DNA of 64,000 nucleotides from Aliirhizobium wenxiniae (GCF_019511445.1 NZ_JAEUAN010000009.1:124001-188000); one strand, 5' to 3'; positions 1 through 8,951 are shown, counted from the stretch's first letter. Notes: generated from the sequence alone by a model not told the origin. Numbers and translations: made by a program.

Positions 1-370
1 AAACCACCTTGGTGGCGGTCTTCATCAGCGCCGGATCGGTACCGGTCAGCGCCAGAAAGCCGTCCATGTTCGGCACGCCGGATTGCTTGATGAGATCAGA
101 AAGCGCCGCAAGGCTCTTATCCAGATCAGCATCGCGTTTCTTCAGCGCCGCAAGAAAGCGGGCGCCGAGAACCGGATCGAGCGTGTAGCCGGTCAGGAAC
201 TCCGACAGCTGGGTAAAGGACGCGACACTGTCGTCGGCAGCGAAGGCCGAGACCGGGCCGGCAAGGCTGGCGGCAATGGCCAGACCACCGAGGGCAGCAG
301 TGCCGCGCAACAGGCTGCGACGGGAGAGATTGGGGCCGGACATGGCCGGAGAGGAAGGATCAAAAGGCAT
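1..370 (-). CDS. Membrane-bound sugar/polyol dehydrogenase small subunit (sorbitol dehydrogenase family), 3' end cut by window
   Basis: Reading from 370 down gives an in-frame protein that runs off the window after about 123 residues. It opens with a twin-arginine export signal (SRRSLLRG at about residues 15-22, then a hydrophobic stretch ending near AFA-AD), so the mature part is periplasmic. The segment after it (SFTQLSEFLTGYTLDPVLGARFLAAL) resembles the small chaperone-like subunit of FAD-linked sorbitol, fructose or gluconate dehydrogenases, which carries the large subunit through Tat. It starts 50 bp after the cytochrome c subunit gene on the same strand, the usual partnership. The flavoprotein large subunit is expected just outside the window. 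The exact substrate cannot be read from this piece. Confidence 0.72.
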   Translation of the reverse strand, partial: MPFDPSSPAMSGPNLSRRSLLRGTAALGGLAIAASLAGPVSAFAADDSVASFTQLSEFLTGYTLDPVLGARFLAALKKRDADLDKSLAALSDLIKQSGVPNMDGFLALTGTDPALMKTATKVV

Positions 371-420
371 CAGGATCTCCGGGGGAGCGTTCAATGCGAA
401 AAGGGAAAGCGATGCAGGGC

Positions 421-1887
421 TCAGCCGAGCGCCGGGCGCGAACGACGGCGGCGCGACAGTAGCCAGACGATCACGGCAAGCACGATGACGGCAGCGACGA
501 TCGCAGCGGGAGCCGCAAGCGGCGCGAGCTTGACGATCAGAGGCTTCTCGCCGCCATCACGGATGCGCGCCACATCGGCAGGCGTCACCTTGACCGACGG
601 ATTGCCGTAATTCGCCAGAACATAATTGCTGACATCGGCGATATCCTTGTCCGACAGACGATCCGTGTAGGACGCATCGGCACCGAAGGCCGGCATGAAG
701 GCGACATGATCGCCGACAGTGCGATGCAGGCCGTAAAGGATGGTCGAGACGAGATTGTCGGGGCGATCTTCGCCGGTCGCGGTATTGTGGAACAGCGACG
801 GATAATGATCGTTGCCCTGACCTTCCGCCTGGTGGCAGGCAGCACAGCTGCCGCTGAAGATGTGATAGCCGTTCTCTTCCGGCGACTGGCCCGGCAGGCC
901 GCGCAGCGAGGCTTCAACCTCGACCGAAGCCTCGCCGAGATCGGCGCGCGAGGTCGTCTCAGCCGATCCGATCGCCGGCACGTCCTTGAGATAGGTAACG
1001 ATCGCCTTGATGTCATCGTCGGCAAGATGCTGCAGGCTGTGTTCGACCGCTTCCGCCATCGGGCCGGCGGCCTGCGCCTTGCCGGGAACATTGCCGGTCT
1101 TCAGATACTGGACCAGCTGATCGTCGGACCAGCCGCCGATGCCGGCAACCTTGTCGGAGGTGATGTTCGGCGCATACCAGGAGCCGACAGAACCGCCGGC
1201 AAGCGCCTGGCTCGCGTCCTCGGCCATGAAGGCGTTACGCGGCGTGTGGCAGGTGGCGCAGTGCTCCAGCGCATCGGCGAGATAAGCGCCGCGGTTCCAT
1301 TCGGCAGACTTGGCCGGGTTCGGCTGGAAGCGGGTCTTGTCGAGAAAGAGCAGGTTCCAGACCGCCATCGAGGTGCGGATCGAGAAGGGGAAAGGCAGCT
1401 CGGTCTTTTGCGGCTTGTGGTCGTCCGGCTTCACCTCCTGCATGAAATAGGCATAGAGCGCCTTCATGTCGTCGTCGGTGATCTTGGCATAGGCGGTGTA
1501 GGGCATTGCCGGATAGAGATGGCTGCCATCCTTGGCCACGCCTTCACGCACGGCGCGCGAAAAATCTTCTTCGCTGTAATTGCCGATACCATCCTGCTTC
1601 GACGGCGTGATGTTGGTCGAGAAAATCTTGCCGAGCGGCGTGTCGATGCCGTAGCCGCCGGCAAAGGGCGTGCCCCCATGCGGCGCGGTGTGACAGGCGG
1701 CACAGTCGGCAGCAGTCGCGAGATAACGGCCGCGCGCCACGAGATCGGAAGTCTCATCCGCAAGGCTCGCGCCGGTCGTTGCGACCAACGCGGAAAGACA
1801 GAGAATTGCGGGGCGGAGCGAAGCGGAAATCGGCGCAAACAAAGTGCTGCCGAAAGACGTACCGGGCAAGACAGGAGGCTTAGGCAT
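421..1887 (-). CDS. Triheme cytochrome c subunit of membrane-bound dehydrogenase
   Basis: About 488 residues with a signal peptide (cleavage near SLA-DE, residue 43) and three c-type haem motifs, CAACH (62-66), CATCH (210-214) and CAACH (348-352). A C-terminal membrane helix is followed by a short Arg-rich tail. This is the layout of the cytochrome subunit of three-component alcohol, gluconate and fructose/sorbitol dehydrogenases, which passes electrons from the flavin subunit to ubiquinone at the outer face of the inner membrane. I prefer the ATG at 1887, preceded by a GGGG ribosome site; in-frame ATGs at 1905 and 1947 would add 6 or 20 residues that do not look like a signal peptide. It precedes the Tat-exported small subunit on the same strand. 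A divergent LysR gene may control it. Confidence 0.88.
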   Translation of the reverse strand: MPKPPVLPGTSFGSTLFAPISASLRPAILCLSALVATTGASLADETSDLVARGRYLATAADCAACHTAPHGGTPFAGGYGIDTPLGKIFSTNITPSKQDGIGNYSEEDFSRAVREGVAKDGSHLYPAMPYTAYAKITDDDMKALYAYFMQEVKPDDHKPQKTELPFPFSIRTSMAVWNLLFLDKTRFQPNPAKSAEWNRGAYLADALEHCATCHTPRNAFMAEDASQALAGGSVGSWYAPNITSDKVAGIGGWSDDQLVQYLKTGNVPGKAQAAGPMAEAVEHSLQHLADDDIKAIVTYLKDVPAIGSAETTSRADLGEASVEVEASLRGLPGQSPEENGYHIFSGSCAACHQAEGQGNDHYPSLFHNTATGEDRPDNLVSTILYGLHRTVGDHVAFMPAFGADASYTDRLSDKDIADVSNYVLANYGNPSVKVTPADVARIRDGGEKPLIVKLAPLAAPAAIVAAVIVLAVIVWLLSRRRRSRPALG

Positions 1888-2046
1888 ATATCCCCGTGCT
1901 TTCATCAAGCATGAACAATCAATATCGGTTCCAGACGTGCCTCCCACACGCAGGGCCGATCTTCATCGCCGCGAACCGAGCTGGCACATCGGGAAAATGC
2001 CACTCGTTCCGAAGCAATTCTTGAACAAAAAGCTTGATTTACGGGT

Positions 2047-2165
2047 TCAGGATTAAACCTGAGGCGTGTCGATGTGTCGCGTAGCGACTTGATTTGTGTC
2101 ATAGCGCCGCAAAAGATGGCTTGTGTAGTCAGTTTGTCGTACAAACAGCCTTCACCAATTGTGAA
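2047..2165. promoter_or_regulatory. Divergent promoter region with several inverted repeats (cytochrome c / lysR)
   Basis: The 289-bp gap between the cytochrome c gene (minus) and the LysR gene (plus) holds at least three dyads: TCAGG-N6-CCTGA (2047-2062), GTTTGT-CGT-ACAAAC (2132-2146) and TTCAC-N5-GTGAA (2151-2165). The last two lie within 45 bp of the lysR start. LysR regulators usually bind such interrupted dyads between themselves and a divergent target, so these are candidate autoregulatory and activation sites. No binding data can be inferred from sequence alone. Confidence 0.4.
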
Positions 2166-2176
2166 AGCTTGAGCTG

Positions 2177-3091
2177 ATGAAATTCGACCTCACAGATCTC
2201 CGGATATTTCTCTCGGCCGTCGAGGGTGGCAGCCTGACCGCAGCGGCCTTTCAGAACAATGTCGTGGTGGCGGCGGTCAGCGCGCGGTTGCGGAAAATGG
2301 AAGAGACTTTCGGGCTTCCGCTGGTGGAGCGAACCGGGCGCGGCATCAGACCGACGCTTGCCGGCGACATTCTGGTCGGCCATGCGCGCAAGGTTCTTGA
2401 TGATACGAGAAAGCTCGAAGTGGAACTCGAAGCATTCTCGGAGGGGCGCGGCGGTACAATTCGTCTTCTATCCAACACCAACATGCTGTCCGAGCACATG
2501 CCGCAACTTCTCGGATCATTCCTGCGGCAGAACCCGGACATATTCGTCACCGTGAAGGACAAGCCCAGCCTTGAGGTTGTCAATCTGCTGAGAAACGGCG
2601 AGGCGGATATCGGCATTGTTGCATCATCGGCGGACATGACCGGTCTCGAACGCTGGCGCTTCGTCCCGGATCGGCTTGTGCTGATCGTTCCGGAAGACGC
2701 CTCCCTCGAAGGACCGGTTACCTATGCCCGCGTCCTGGATCATCCGCTTATCTCGCTCAACGCGACGGTGGCTCTCTCACAATTCCTGCGGCGGCTGGCG
2801 AATGAACTTGGCAGGCGCGCGAATATCCGCATCCGCGTGGAGAATTTCGAATCCCTGTGCCGTATCGTCGAATGCGGTGCAGGGCTCGGGATCGTGCCGG
2901 AGAGCGCGGCAAGGCGATATGCCCGCGACATGCGCTTTCGTACGCTGGAAATCGCGGAAGGATGGGCAGAGCGTGAGCTTTACGTCTGCGTGAGAAACGA
3001 AACGCAACTTCCACTCTACGCTCAAAAACTCCTGCAGCATTTTCGCAGCTATGCCGACGAAGTGATTGCGACCGCATCAACCGAGCTTTGA
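2177..3091 (+). CDS. LysR-family transcriptional regulator
   Basis: 304 residues, normal LysR length. The N-terminal winged helix-turn-helix (about residues 1-60: FDLTDLRIFLSAVEGGSLTAAA ... AVSARLRKMEETFGLPLVER) is followed by a type-2 periplasmic-binding-like effector domain (about 90-295). It is transcribed divergently from the dehydrogenase cytochrome c gene across a dyad-rich 289-bp gap, so that dehydrogenase is the most likely target. The effector cannot be predicted. The ATG at 2177 fits the start of the HTH domain; the ribosome site in front (TTGAG) is weak. Confidence 0.93.
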   Translation: MKFDLTDLRIFLSAVEGGSLTAAAFQNNVVVAAVSARLRKMEETFGLPLVERTGRGIRPTLAGDILVGHARKVLDDTRKLEVELEAFSEGRGGTIRLLSNTNMLSEHMPQLLGSFLRQNPDIFVTVKDKPSLEVVNLLRNGEADIGIVASSADMTGLERWRFVPDRLVLIVPEDASLEGPVTYARVLDHPLISLNATVALSQFLRRLANELGRRANIRIRVENFESLCRIVECGAGLGIVPESAARRYARDMRFRTLEIAEGWAERELYVCVRNETQLPLYAQKLLQHFRSYADEVIATASTEL

Positions 3092-3219
3092 TGTGTTCCA
3101 CCTTACCGACGGCATGCCGGTTTACGCCCACTTACGATCATTAAACTTTGAAATATTGTCGCAGATTTGATGTTCATCAACTTCGACCAAAAACAGGCAT
3201 GACAGTAGAATTTTTCGAT

Positions 3220-3256
3220 GCAAGAAACCCCATAGAGAAGGGGGGATCTTTCTTGC
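3220..3256 (+). other. Hairpin in the leader of the PAS gene
   Basis: GCAAGAAA (3220-3227) pairs with TTTCTTGC (3249-3256), and inner CCCC can pair with part of the G-run at 3240-3245. The hairpin ends 16 bp before the ATG of the PAS gene. The G-run (AAGGGGGGAT) is the only strong Shine-Dalgarno-like stretch nearby and is buried in the stem. No T-run follows, so it is not a typical terminator. It may instead be a leader structure affecting translation or mRNA stability. Confidence 0.4.
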
Positions 3257-3272
3257 GGCGAAAGTTTAACTC

Positions 3273-4508
3273 ATGGACTATTCAGAGACATCCGAACAAT
3301 CATATTTATATCGCGAAATAGAAATTCCTTTCGGCTTTCCGGAGATATTCTTCTCTCGAACCGATACGCGTGGCAAAATTCAGGCCGGCAATGAGGTCTT
3401 CCAGCGTATCAGCGGCTATTCCTGGAGCGAACTCGCAGGAAAACCCCACAACATTATCCGGCACGAAGGAGTGCCGCGCGCCGTCTTCTGGTTGCTTTGG
3501 GATCGCCTGAGACAAGGTTTGCAGACGGGCGCCTATGTAAAGAACAAGAGCAAGGACGGGCGTTTTTATTGGGTCTACGCCATCATAACGCCATGCGAGG
3601 GCGGCTTTCTTTCCGTCCGTATCAAGCCCAGCAGCGCCTTATTCGGCGTCGTTCAGGCCGAATATGCATCGCTGGTCCAGATTGAAGCAGAGGAGAAATT
3701 GCCGCCGGCGGAAAGCGCTGCGCGGTTGATGGCACGCTTGGCCGTGCTCGGCTTTGAAAGCTACGATGCCTTCATGGCGACGAGCCTGGCTGCGGAGTTT
3801 TCCGGTCGCGACGAAAGCCTGCAGAAACCGCCTCGGCAAACACTTGCGCTCTATGAACGGTTAATGCCGGCTGCGGCACGGCTGCTGGCTGCGGCCCGCC
3901 AGATCTCTGAAGGCTACCTGACCTACAGGTTCGTTCCGCTCAATCTGCTCGTTCATGCCGGCCAGATCGGCGAGACCGGTGCCGCGATCGCCACTATTTC
4001 GACGAACTACAACACATTGTCCGAGGAGATAGAGCAAGGCCTGGAGAGGTTCCTGGATGCCGCTCTCAAAGTATCCCACACGATCAATGTGGGAGCGTTC
4101 CTGCTTGCCACCTCCTATGTCCAGCAGGAAATCGCCAGCAGTTTCAGGGAAGAGGTGCCCATCGAGGGCGTCGACCATGCGACAGAGAAGAACTATCTCG
4201 ACCAGCAGCAATCGACCTATCAGAGTGAGGCACTAAAGAGCCTGACCGGGATCGAACAGGAACTGAAGAGTTTCTTCGAGATGGTCTCCGAGATGAAGCG
4301 GCTGGCTTCCGGCCTGGCTGCGATCCGCATCATGGGAAAAGTGGAATCCGGTCGCCTCAGTGTCGCCGTGGTGAACGATCTCATCATGGATCTGGAAGCG
4401 TTTCAGGATATCGTTCAGGCCAGTCTTTCCGACATCCTACAGGCTAACGACGCCTTGAGAATGGGGACCTCGCGCCTGCTGGAGGCCTACGCAACCGAAG
4501 GCGTTTGA
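3273..4508 (+). CDS. Aer-like PAS sensor protein lacking an MCP signalling domain
   Basis: 411 residues. The N-terminal 120 residues are a PAS domain of the Aer/aerotaxis type (FFSRTDTRGKIQAGNEVF, SGYSWSELAGKPHNIIRHEGVPR, GRFYWVYAIITP), the kind that binds FAD and reports redox state or oxygen. The remaining 290 residues are mostly helical (KSFFEMVSEMKRLASGLAAIRIMGKVESGR near the C-terminus), with no membrane segment and no methyl-accepting hairpin tip. It is therefore probably a soluble sensor that works through a partner, not a chemoreceptor in itself. It stands alone: lysR lies 180 bp upstream and a convergent operon lies downstream beyond a terminator. Function beyond PAS-based sensing is not established. 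Confidence 0.75.
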   Translation: MDYSETSEQSYLYREIEIPFGFPEIFFSRTDTRGKIQAGNEVFQRISGYSWSELAGKPHNIIRHEGVPRAVFWLLWDRLRQGLQTGAYVKNKSKDGRFYWVYAIITPCEGGFLSVRIKPSSALFGVVQAEYASLVQIEAEEKLPPAESAARLMARLAVLGFESYDAFMATSLAAEFSGRDESLQKPPRQTLALYERLMPAAARLLAAARQISEGYLTYRFVPLNLLVHAGQIGETGAAIATISTNYNTLSEEIEQGLERFLDAALKVSHTINVGAFLLATSYVQQEIASSFREEVPIEGVDHATEKNYLDQQQSTYQSEALKSLTGIEQELKSFFEMVSEMKRLASGLAAIRIMGKVESGRLSVAVVNDLIMDLEAFQDIVQASLSDILQANDALRMGTSRLLEAYATEGV

Positions 4509-4542
4509 TTGTCCATTATTGCAATGGGACTGCGGGCCAGAA

Positions 4543-4575
4543 AGTCCCTCGCTGATCGTAGATGAGCGAGGGACT
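4543..4575. terminator. Bidirectional terminator-like hairpin between convergent genes
   Basis: AGTCCCTCGCT (4543-4553) and AGCGAGGGACT (4565-4575) form a perfect 11-bp stem with an 11-nt loop. It lies in the 73-bp gap between the converging PAS gene and the small barrel-protein gene, where a shared terminator is expected. The T-runs on either side are poor. Confidence 0.6.
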
Positions 4576-4581
4576 ATACTG

Positions 4582-4908
4582 TCATGATCCGAGAGCGAGA
4601 TCGAAGACGTGGTGGTGGATATGCCCGTCGAACATCTCAAGCAGGCCTCTGGTCATCTCACGGCTCTCGTAACGGACAGGAGAGTCCAGCGCAGCGGCAA
4701 GCGCCTCGCGACTGTCATAGGCGGTCCAGAGCACCATCGGAAAAGATGGGGCGCCCTCGTCCCGCTCGACTGCGTAAAGAACCTTGACTTCACGGATTCC
4801 GGGAAAAGCCAGCCACATCGGCATCAGCTTTTCTGCGACATAAGCCTTGAAGGCGCTTTCCTTGCGGGCATGGATCGAGCCTTCGAAAAAGGCCTGACGG
4901 ATGATCAT
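4582..4908 (-). CDS. Small dimeric alpha/beta-barrel protein (hypothetical)
   Basis: 108 residues with the size and strand pattern of a ferredoxin-like dimeric alpha/beta barrel (EthD/antibiotic-biosynthesis-monooxygenase type): a first strand IIRQAFFEGSI, a helix KAYVAEKLMPMWLAFPGI, then VKVLYAVERD and FPMVLWTAYDSREALAAAL. It ends in a His-containing strand (GHIHHHVFDL). It is the last gene of the minus-strand operon with the amino-acid-type ABC transporter and begins 12 bp after the 2-hydroxyacid dehydrogenase. By context it acts on the same transported compound or a breakdown product, but no reaction can be assigned. Confidence 0.68.
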   Translation of the reverse strand: MIIRQAFFEGSIHARKESAFKAYVAEKLMPMWLAFPGIREVKVLYAVERDEGAPSFPMVLWTAYDSREALAAALDSPVRYESREMTRGLLEMFDGHIHHHVFDLALGS

Positions 4909-4920
4909 GGCTGGCTGTCC

Positions 4921-5856
4921 TCAGTTGACCGTGGTCGGCGGCTTCTCGCCGGCGAAATAGGCGGCGAGGTTTTTCAGGACCATTTCACCCATGCCCAGAC
5001 GCGTCTCGACCGTCGCGCTGCCAACATGCGGAAGAAGCACGGTATTGGGTGCGGTAAAGAATTCTTCGCGGATGTTCGGCTCGTTGACAAAGACGTCGAG
5101 GCCGGCGCCGGCGATCTTGCCGGAGGTGAGTGCGGCCAGCAGCGCATCTTCATCGACGACCGTGCCGCGGGCGATATTGATGAGATACCCCTTCGGTCCA
5201 AGCGCTTCGAGCATTTCGGCATTGACTATATTGAAGGTCTCGGCATTGGCGGAGATCACGACGCAGAGCACGTCGCTGTCCTTGGCGAGGTCAATGGGTG
5301 TGGCGCAAGCTTTCCAGCTCGTGTCCTTTACCGGCGAGCGGTTCCAGTAGCGAACCTCCATGCCGAAAGCTTCCGCCTTGCGGCCGACAGCCTTGCCAAT
5401 TTGGCCGAGGCCGAGAATGCCGAGACGCTTGCCTTTGGGGCTGGTGGCAAGCGGAAACCCGCCCTTCTTCCAGTTGCCGCTGCGGACATAGGCGTCGCCG
5501 GCCACGACCTGGCGCAGAGTGGCGAGGATGAGTGCGATGCCGACATCTGCAACATCATCCGTCAACACGCCGAGCGTGGTCGCGACATCGATATTGCGTT
5601 CGCGGGCGAATTTCAGGTCGATCTTGTCGGTACCCACGCCATTGACGGCGACAACGCCGAGGTTTGGCAGCTTTTCGATCCATTCGTTGGAGATACCGCC
5701 GCCGCCGCCGGTGGCCGCCGCGCGTATACGCGGCAGGGCCTCGTCGATCGCCTGTTTCTGGCCTGGATCAAAGGCACGATGCACGGTGTAGAGCGCATCG
5801 AGCCGTTCCTCGATCGGCTTCATCATCGGTTCGAGAAGCAGGAGGTCGGGTTTCAT
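4921..5856 (-). CDS. D-isomer-specific 2-hydroxyacid dehydrogenase (glyoxylate/hydroxypyruvate reductase type)
   Basis: 311 residues, the family's usual length. The Rossmann motif GILGLGQIG is near residue 150. The catalytic triad is recognisable as Arg in NIARGTVVDEDALL, Glu in DVFVNEP and His in LLPHVGSAT. The enzyme should interconvert a 2-keto acid and a D-2-hydroxyacid with NAD(P)H in the cytoplasm. The start at 5856 is supported by AAGGAAAAG just upstream. It follows the ABC ATPase gene by 25 bp in the same operon, so it probably acts on a deaminated or oxidised form of what the transporter brings in. The substrate is unknown. Confidence 0.9.
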   Translation of the reverse strand: MKPDLLLLEPMMKPIEERLDALYTVHRAFDPGQKQAIDEALPRIRAAATGGGGGISNEWIEKLPNLGVVAVNGVGTDKIDLKFARERNIDVATTLGVLTDDVADVGIALILATLRQVVAGDAYVRSGNWKKGGFPLATSPKGKRLGILGLGQIGKAVGRKAEAFGMEVRYWNRSPVKDTSWKACATPIDLAKDSDVLCVVISANAETFNIVNAEMLEALGPKGYLINIARGTVVDEDALLAALTSGKIAGAGLDVFVNEPNIREEFFTAPNTVLLPHVGSATVETRLGMGEMVLKNLAAYFAGEKPPTTVN

Positions 5857-5881
5857 CTGTCTTTTCCTTGTAATGCGTGGA

Positions 5882-6658
5882 TCAGGAGATCTGGCCGAGG
5901 AAGTTCTTCAGACGCTCGTTCTTCGGATTGTCGAAGAACGTATCCGGCGGGCCCATTTCCAGAATTTCACCGCGATCCATGAAGATCACCCGGTCGGCCA
6001 CCTGACGCGCGAATCCCATCTCGTGGGTTACGCAGAGCATGGTCATGCCTTCCTTGGCAAGGTCGATCATGGTGTCCAGCACCTCCTTGACCATTTCCGG
6101 GTCAAGCGCCGAGGTCGGCTCGTCGAACAGCATGATCTTCGGATTCATGCAGAGCGCGCGGGCAATCGCCACACGCTGCTGCTGGCCACCGGACAGCTGA
6201 GCCGGGTATTTCTCGGCCTGCTCGGGAATGCGAACACGCTCAAGGAAGCGGCGGGCCGTTTTCTCGGCTTCGACCTTGGAAATGCCGCGCACCTTCATCG
6301 GCGCGAGCGTGCAGTTTTCAAGAACCGTCATATGCGGGAAGAGATTGAAGCTCTGGAACACCATGCCGGTTTCCTGGCGCACCAGATCGACATTCTTGCC
6401 GCCGGCCGTCAGGTCGTGACCATCGACGACAATGCGGCCCTGCTGGATGACTTCCAGTTGGTTGATGCAGCGGATCAGCGTCGACTTGCCGGACCCGGAA
6501 GGGCCGCAGATGACGATACGCTCGCCGCGGGTCACTTCCAGATTGACGTTATTGAGGGCGTGGAAGGCGCCATACCACTTGTTGACGCCTTCCATATGCA
6601 CGGCGAGATCGGAAGTCCCGCGCACGGCCGCAGTTGCGTTCGCTTTTGCCTCGGTCAT
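5882..6658 (-). CDS. Polar amino-acid-type ABC transporter ATPase
   Basis: 258 residues with Walker [11 protein letters not shown]-loop region [18 protein letters not shown], signature [15 protein letters not shown], Walker [13 protein letters not shown] and H-loop CVTHEMGF, all characteristic of the GlnQ/HisP subfamily. Residues 1-20 are an extra Ala/Thr-rich leader before the domain. GGAG lies 9 bp before the ATG. It would energise the two inner-membrane permeases encoded upstream. It is the fourth of six genes in an operon headed by a LacI-type regulator. Confidence 0.93.
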   Translation of the reverse strand: MTEAKANATAAVRGTSDLAVHMEGVNKWYGAFHALNNVNLEVTRGERIVICGPSGSGKSTLIRCINQLEVIQQGRIVVDGHDLTAGGKNVDLVRQETGMVFQSFNLFPHMTVLENCTLAPMKVRGISKVEAEKTARRFLERVRIPEQAEKYPAQLSGGQQQRVAIARALCMNPKIMLFDEPTSALDPEMVKEVLDTMIDLAKEGMTMLCVTHEMGFARQVADRVIFMDRGEILEMGPPDTFFDNPKNERLKNFLGQIS

Positions 6659-6682
6659 GCGAGGAACTCCTTCACGTCTGAC

Positions 6683-7486
6683 TTACTTCTTGGCTTCCGA
6701 CACGAATTCCGGCAGCGGCGAACCGAGCCACTTTTCGTGGATCTTGTTCAACTCGCCATCGGCCTTGGCCTTTTCGACAAAGGCGTTGACGGCGGTCAGC
6801 AATTCGGCAGAACCCTTGCGAACGGCGATGCCCTGAACCTGCTGGCTGAGCTGCAGTTTCTGGTCGAAACGACCCGGAGCTGCCTGTTCGATCTGGGTGG
6901 CGACGACGTTGGAAACACCGATCAGTTCGACCTGGCCAGAGAGCAGAGCCTGCACGGCGCTGGCATCGTCATCGAAACGCTGGATCTTGGCATCCTTCGG
7001 AGCGACCTTGGTGACAGCCGTATCCTGGGTCGATGCACGGGCGACGCCGATCGTCTTGCCCGACAGGTCTTCCGGCTTGGAAACGGCGGTATCGGCTGCG
7101 CCGAACACGCCGATCGAGATGCCGGCATAGGGCTGCGAGAAGTCGACATTCTTGGCGCGCTCTTCGGTGATGCCGAGCGAGGCTACGAGCAGATCGACCT
7201 GATTGCTCTGCAGATAGGGAATGCGGTTCGGGCCGGTGACCGGAACGATCTGGACCTTGACGCCCCATTCGGCGCCGAGCAGCTTGGCGACGTCAGCGTC
7301 ATAGCCGTCCGGCTCGTTCGACGTATTCATGATGCCGAATGGCGGGAAATCCACCATCATGCCGATCTTGACCGTGCCGGCCTGCTTGATCGTTTCGACC
7401 GTCTGTGCCGATGCGAACGAAGCGGTCGCCCCGATCACCAGTGCGGCGCCGATGCCGGCCATTGCCATGCGTCTCGAAATATTCAT
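6683..7486 (-). CDS. Amino-acid-type ABC transporter periplasmic binding protein
   Basis: About 267 residues of the SBP_bac_3 family: signal peptide MNISRRMAMAGIGAALVIGATASFASA, then VKIGMMVDFPPFGIMNTSNEPDGYDADVAKLLGAEWG, the N-terminal lobe typical of polar amino-acid binders. The ATG at 7486 is chosen over an upstream in-frame start (7603) because it gives a clean signal peptide and sits just after AGGAAC. The protein would capture the ligand in the periplasm and deliver it to the HisM-type permeases. The ligand cannot be read from the sequence. Confidence 0.92.
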   Translation of the reverse strand: MNISRRMAMAGIGAALVIGATASFASAQTVETIKQAGTVKIGMMVDFPPFGIMNTSNEPDGYDADVAKLLGAEWGVKVQIVPVTGPNRIPYLQSNQVDLLVASLGITEERAKNVDFSQPYAGISIGVFGAADTAVSKPEDLSGKTIGVARASTQDTAVTKVAPKDAKIQRFDDDASAVQALLSGQVELIGVSNVVATQIEQAAPGRFDQKLQLSQQVQGIAVRKGSAELLTAVNAFVEKAKADGELNKIHEKWLGSPLPEFVSEAKK

Positions 7487-7536
7487 GTTCCTACCCTTTC
7501 TTGTCCACCGGCATCCTCCCGCCGGTAAAGGACCGG

Positions 7537-8196
7537 TCAACGTGTCGTCGACCGGGAAAACTTTACTTCCATGCGACGTGCAAGCAGCGAAAGCGGCCAG
7601 CACAGAACGAAATAAACTGCAGCCACGGTGCCGAACACCATAAACGGGCTGAATGTCGCATTGTTGATGATCTGGCCCTGACGCGTGAGTTCGGTAAAGC
7701 CGATGATCGCGGCAAGCGAGGTGCCCTTGATCAACTGCACCAGGAAGCCGACCGTCGGCGCGACCGCGATGCGGCTTGCCTGCGGCAGGATGATGTAGCG
7801 CATTCGGTTGACGTAGCGCAGGCCGAGTGCGGTTGCCGCTTCACGCTGGCCGGGCGGGATCGCCTCGATACAGCCGCGCCAGATTTCACCCAGAAAGGCG
7901 CTGGCATGCAGGGTGAGAGCGACAGCCGCCGCGATCCACGGGTTGATGGCAAAGCCCAAAATGTTCATGCCGAAGAACACCAGGAAGAGCTGCATCAAAA
8001 GCGGCGTTCCCTGGAAGACGCGGATGAAGCCCGTGGCGAGCAGGCGTGGCAATTTCGCATCCGAGACGCGTGCAAGCGCGATCAGCAGGCCACCGACACC
8101 GCCGCCGGCAAAGGCGATTGCGGAAAGCGCAATCGTCCACTGCGCCGCCATGACGATGATCCAGAACTCGTTGATGCCAAAAGGTCTGATAAGCAT
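7537..8196 (-). CDS. Amino-acid-type ABC transporter permease
   Basis: 219 residues, several hydrophobic helices, and the family EAA-loop signature (EAATALGLRYVNRMRYIILPQASRIAVAP at about 118-146). It belongs to the HisM/GlnP group, which works as a heterodimer with the second permease encoded 13 bp upstream. GAGGAGGGC before the ATG is a strong ribosome site. It is followed by the binding-protein gene. Confidence 0.93.
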   Translation of the reverse strand: MLIRPFGINEFWIIVMAAQWTIALSAIAFAGGGVGGLLIALARVSDAKLPRLLATGFIRVFQGTPLLMQLFLVFFGMNILGFAINPWIAAAVALTLHASAFLGEIWRGCIEAIPPGQREAATALGLRYVNRMRYIILPQASRIAVAPTVGFLVQLIKGTSLAAIIGFTELTRQGQIINNATFSPFMVFGTVAAVYFVLCWPLSLLARRMEVKFSRSTTR

Positions 8197-8209
8197 GATC
8201 CGGCCCTCC

Positions 8210-8911
8210 TCAGCGGCTCAACGGATATCGGAATGCAGCCCTCTCGATCATCGAGAAGATCGCGGAGAACCCGATCGACATGATGAGATACATGGCTGTG
8301 ATGACGATATAGACCTCGAAGCTGGCGAAGGTCGCAGACTGCAGATCGTTGCCGGCAGCGGCCAGATCGTCGGCAGAGATGGCGGAGACCACGCTTGAGG
8401 TCAGCATCAGATAGATGAACTGGCTGGTCAGCGCCGGATAGACCGTCCGGAGCGCCGGTTTCATGATGATGTAGCGGAAGATCTGCAGCTTGGAGAGGCC
8501 GAGCGCGGTACCGGCCTCGACCTGGCCCTTCTGGATCGACTCGATGCCGGCGCGAATGATTTCCGTGCCATAGGCGCCGAAATTCACCACCAGAGCGACC
8601 AATGCGGCGCTGTTCGGCGACAGCCTTATGCCAAGCGCCGGAAGGCCGAAGAAGATGAAGAAGATCTGCACCAGGAAGGGCGTATTGCGGATGATCTCGA
8701 TATAGGCATCGATCACCCAGCGCAGCGGCGCGACCCGCGAGGTCTTGCCGGCGGCACAGAGGATCGACACGATCAGGCCGATCAGCATCGCCGCACAGGA
8801 CAGCTGTACGGTCACCCAGGCGCCGAGCAAGAGCTTGTCAAAACCCGCGAGGACGGGTTCGAAATTGAAATTGTACAAGGGCTCCTCCGCGCTCTTCGGC
8901 CGCACCTCCAT
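8210..8911 (-). CDS. Amino-acid-type ABC transporter permease (partner)
   Basis: 233 residues with the inner-membrane EAA signature EAGTALGLSKLQIFRYIIMKPALRTVYPAL (about 147-176) and a hydrophobic profile matching HisQ/HisM permeases. It is the first structural gene after the LacI regulator, which ends 40 bp upstream on the same strand. A 14-bp perfect palindrome lies in that short gap. The ribosome site is poor, so translational coupling or another start is possible. Confidence 0.92.
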   Translation of the reverse strand: MEVRPKSAEEPLYNFNFEPVLAGFDKLLLGAWVTVQLSCAAMLIGLIVSILCAAGKTSRVAPLRWVIDAYIEIIRNTPFLVQIFFIFFGLPALGIRLSPNSAALVALVVNFGAYGTEIIRAGIESIQKGQVEAGTALGLSKLQIFRYIIMKPALRTVYPALTSQFIYLMLTSSVVSAISADDLAAAGNDLQSATFASFEVYIVITAMYLIMSIGFSAIFSMIERAAFRYPLSR

Positions 8912-8919
8912 GCGACCAT

Positions 8920-8933
8920 TTAGATCGATCTAA
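8920..8933. promoter_or_regulatory. Perfect 14-bp palindrome, candidate LacI-type operator
   Basis: TTAGATCGATCTAA is perfectly self-complementary with a central CG step, the hallmark of LacI-family operators. It sits between the lacI-type gene and the first permease gene, 9 bp before the permease start. A regulator binding here could control the transporter separately from its own gene. The pairing with the neighbouring regulator is inferred from position. Confidence 0.45.
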
Positions 8934-8951
8934 TTCGGTTGTCGGACAACG

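Noticed and set aside
5873..7528. 551-codon plus-strand ORF opposite the amino-acid ABC ATPase and binding-protein genes
   Set aside because: Antisense to well-defined ABC transporter genes with ribosome sites and correct motifs.
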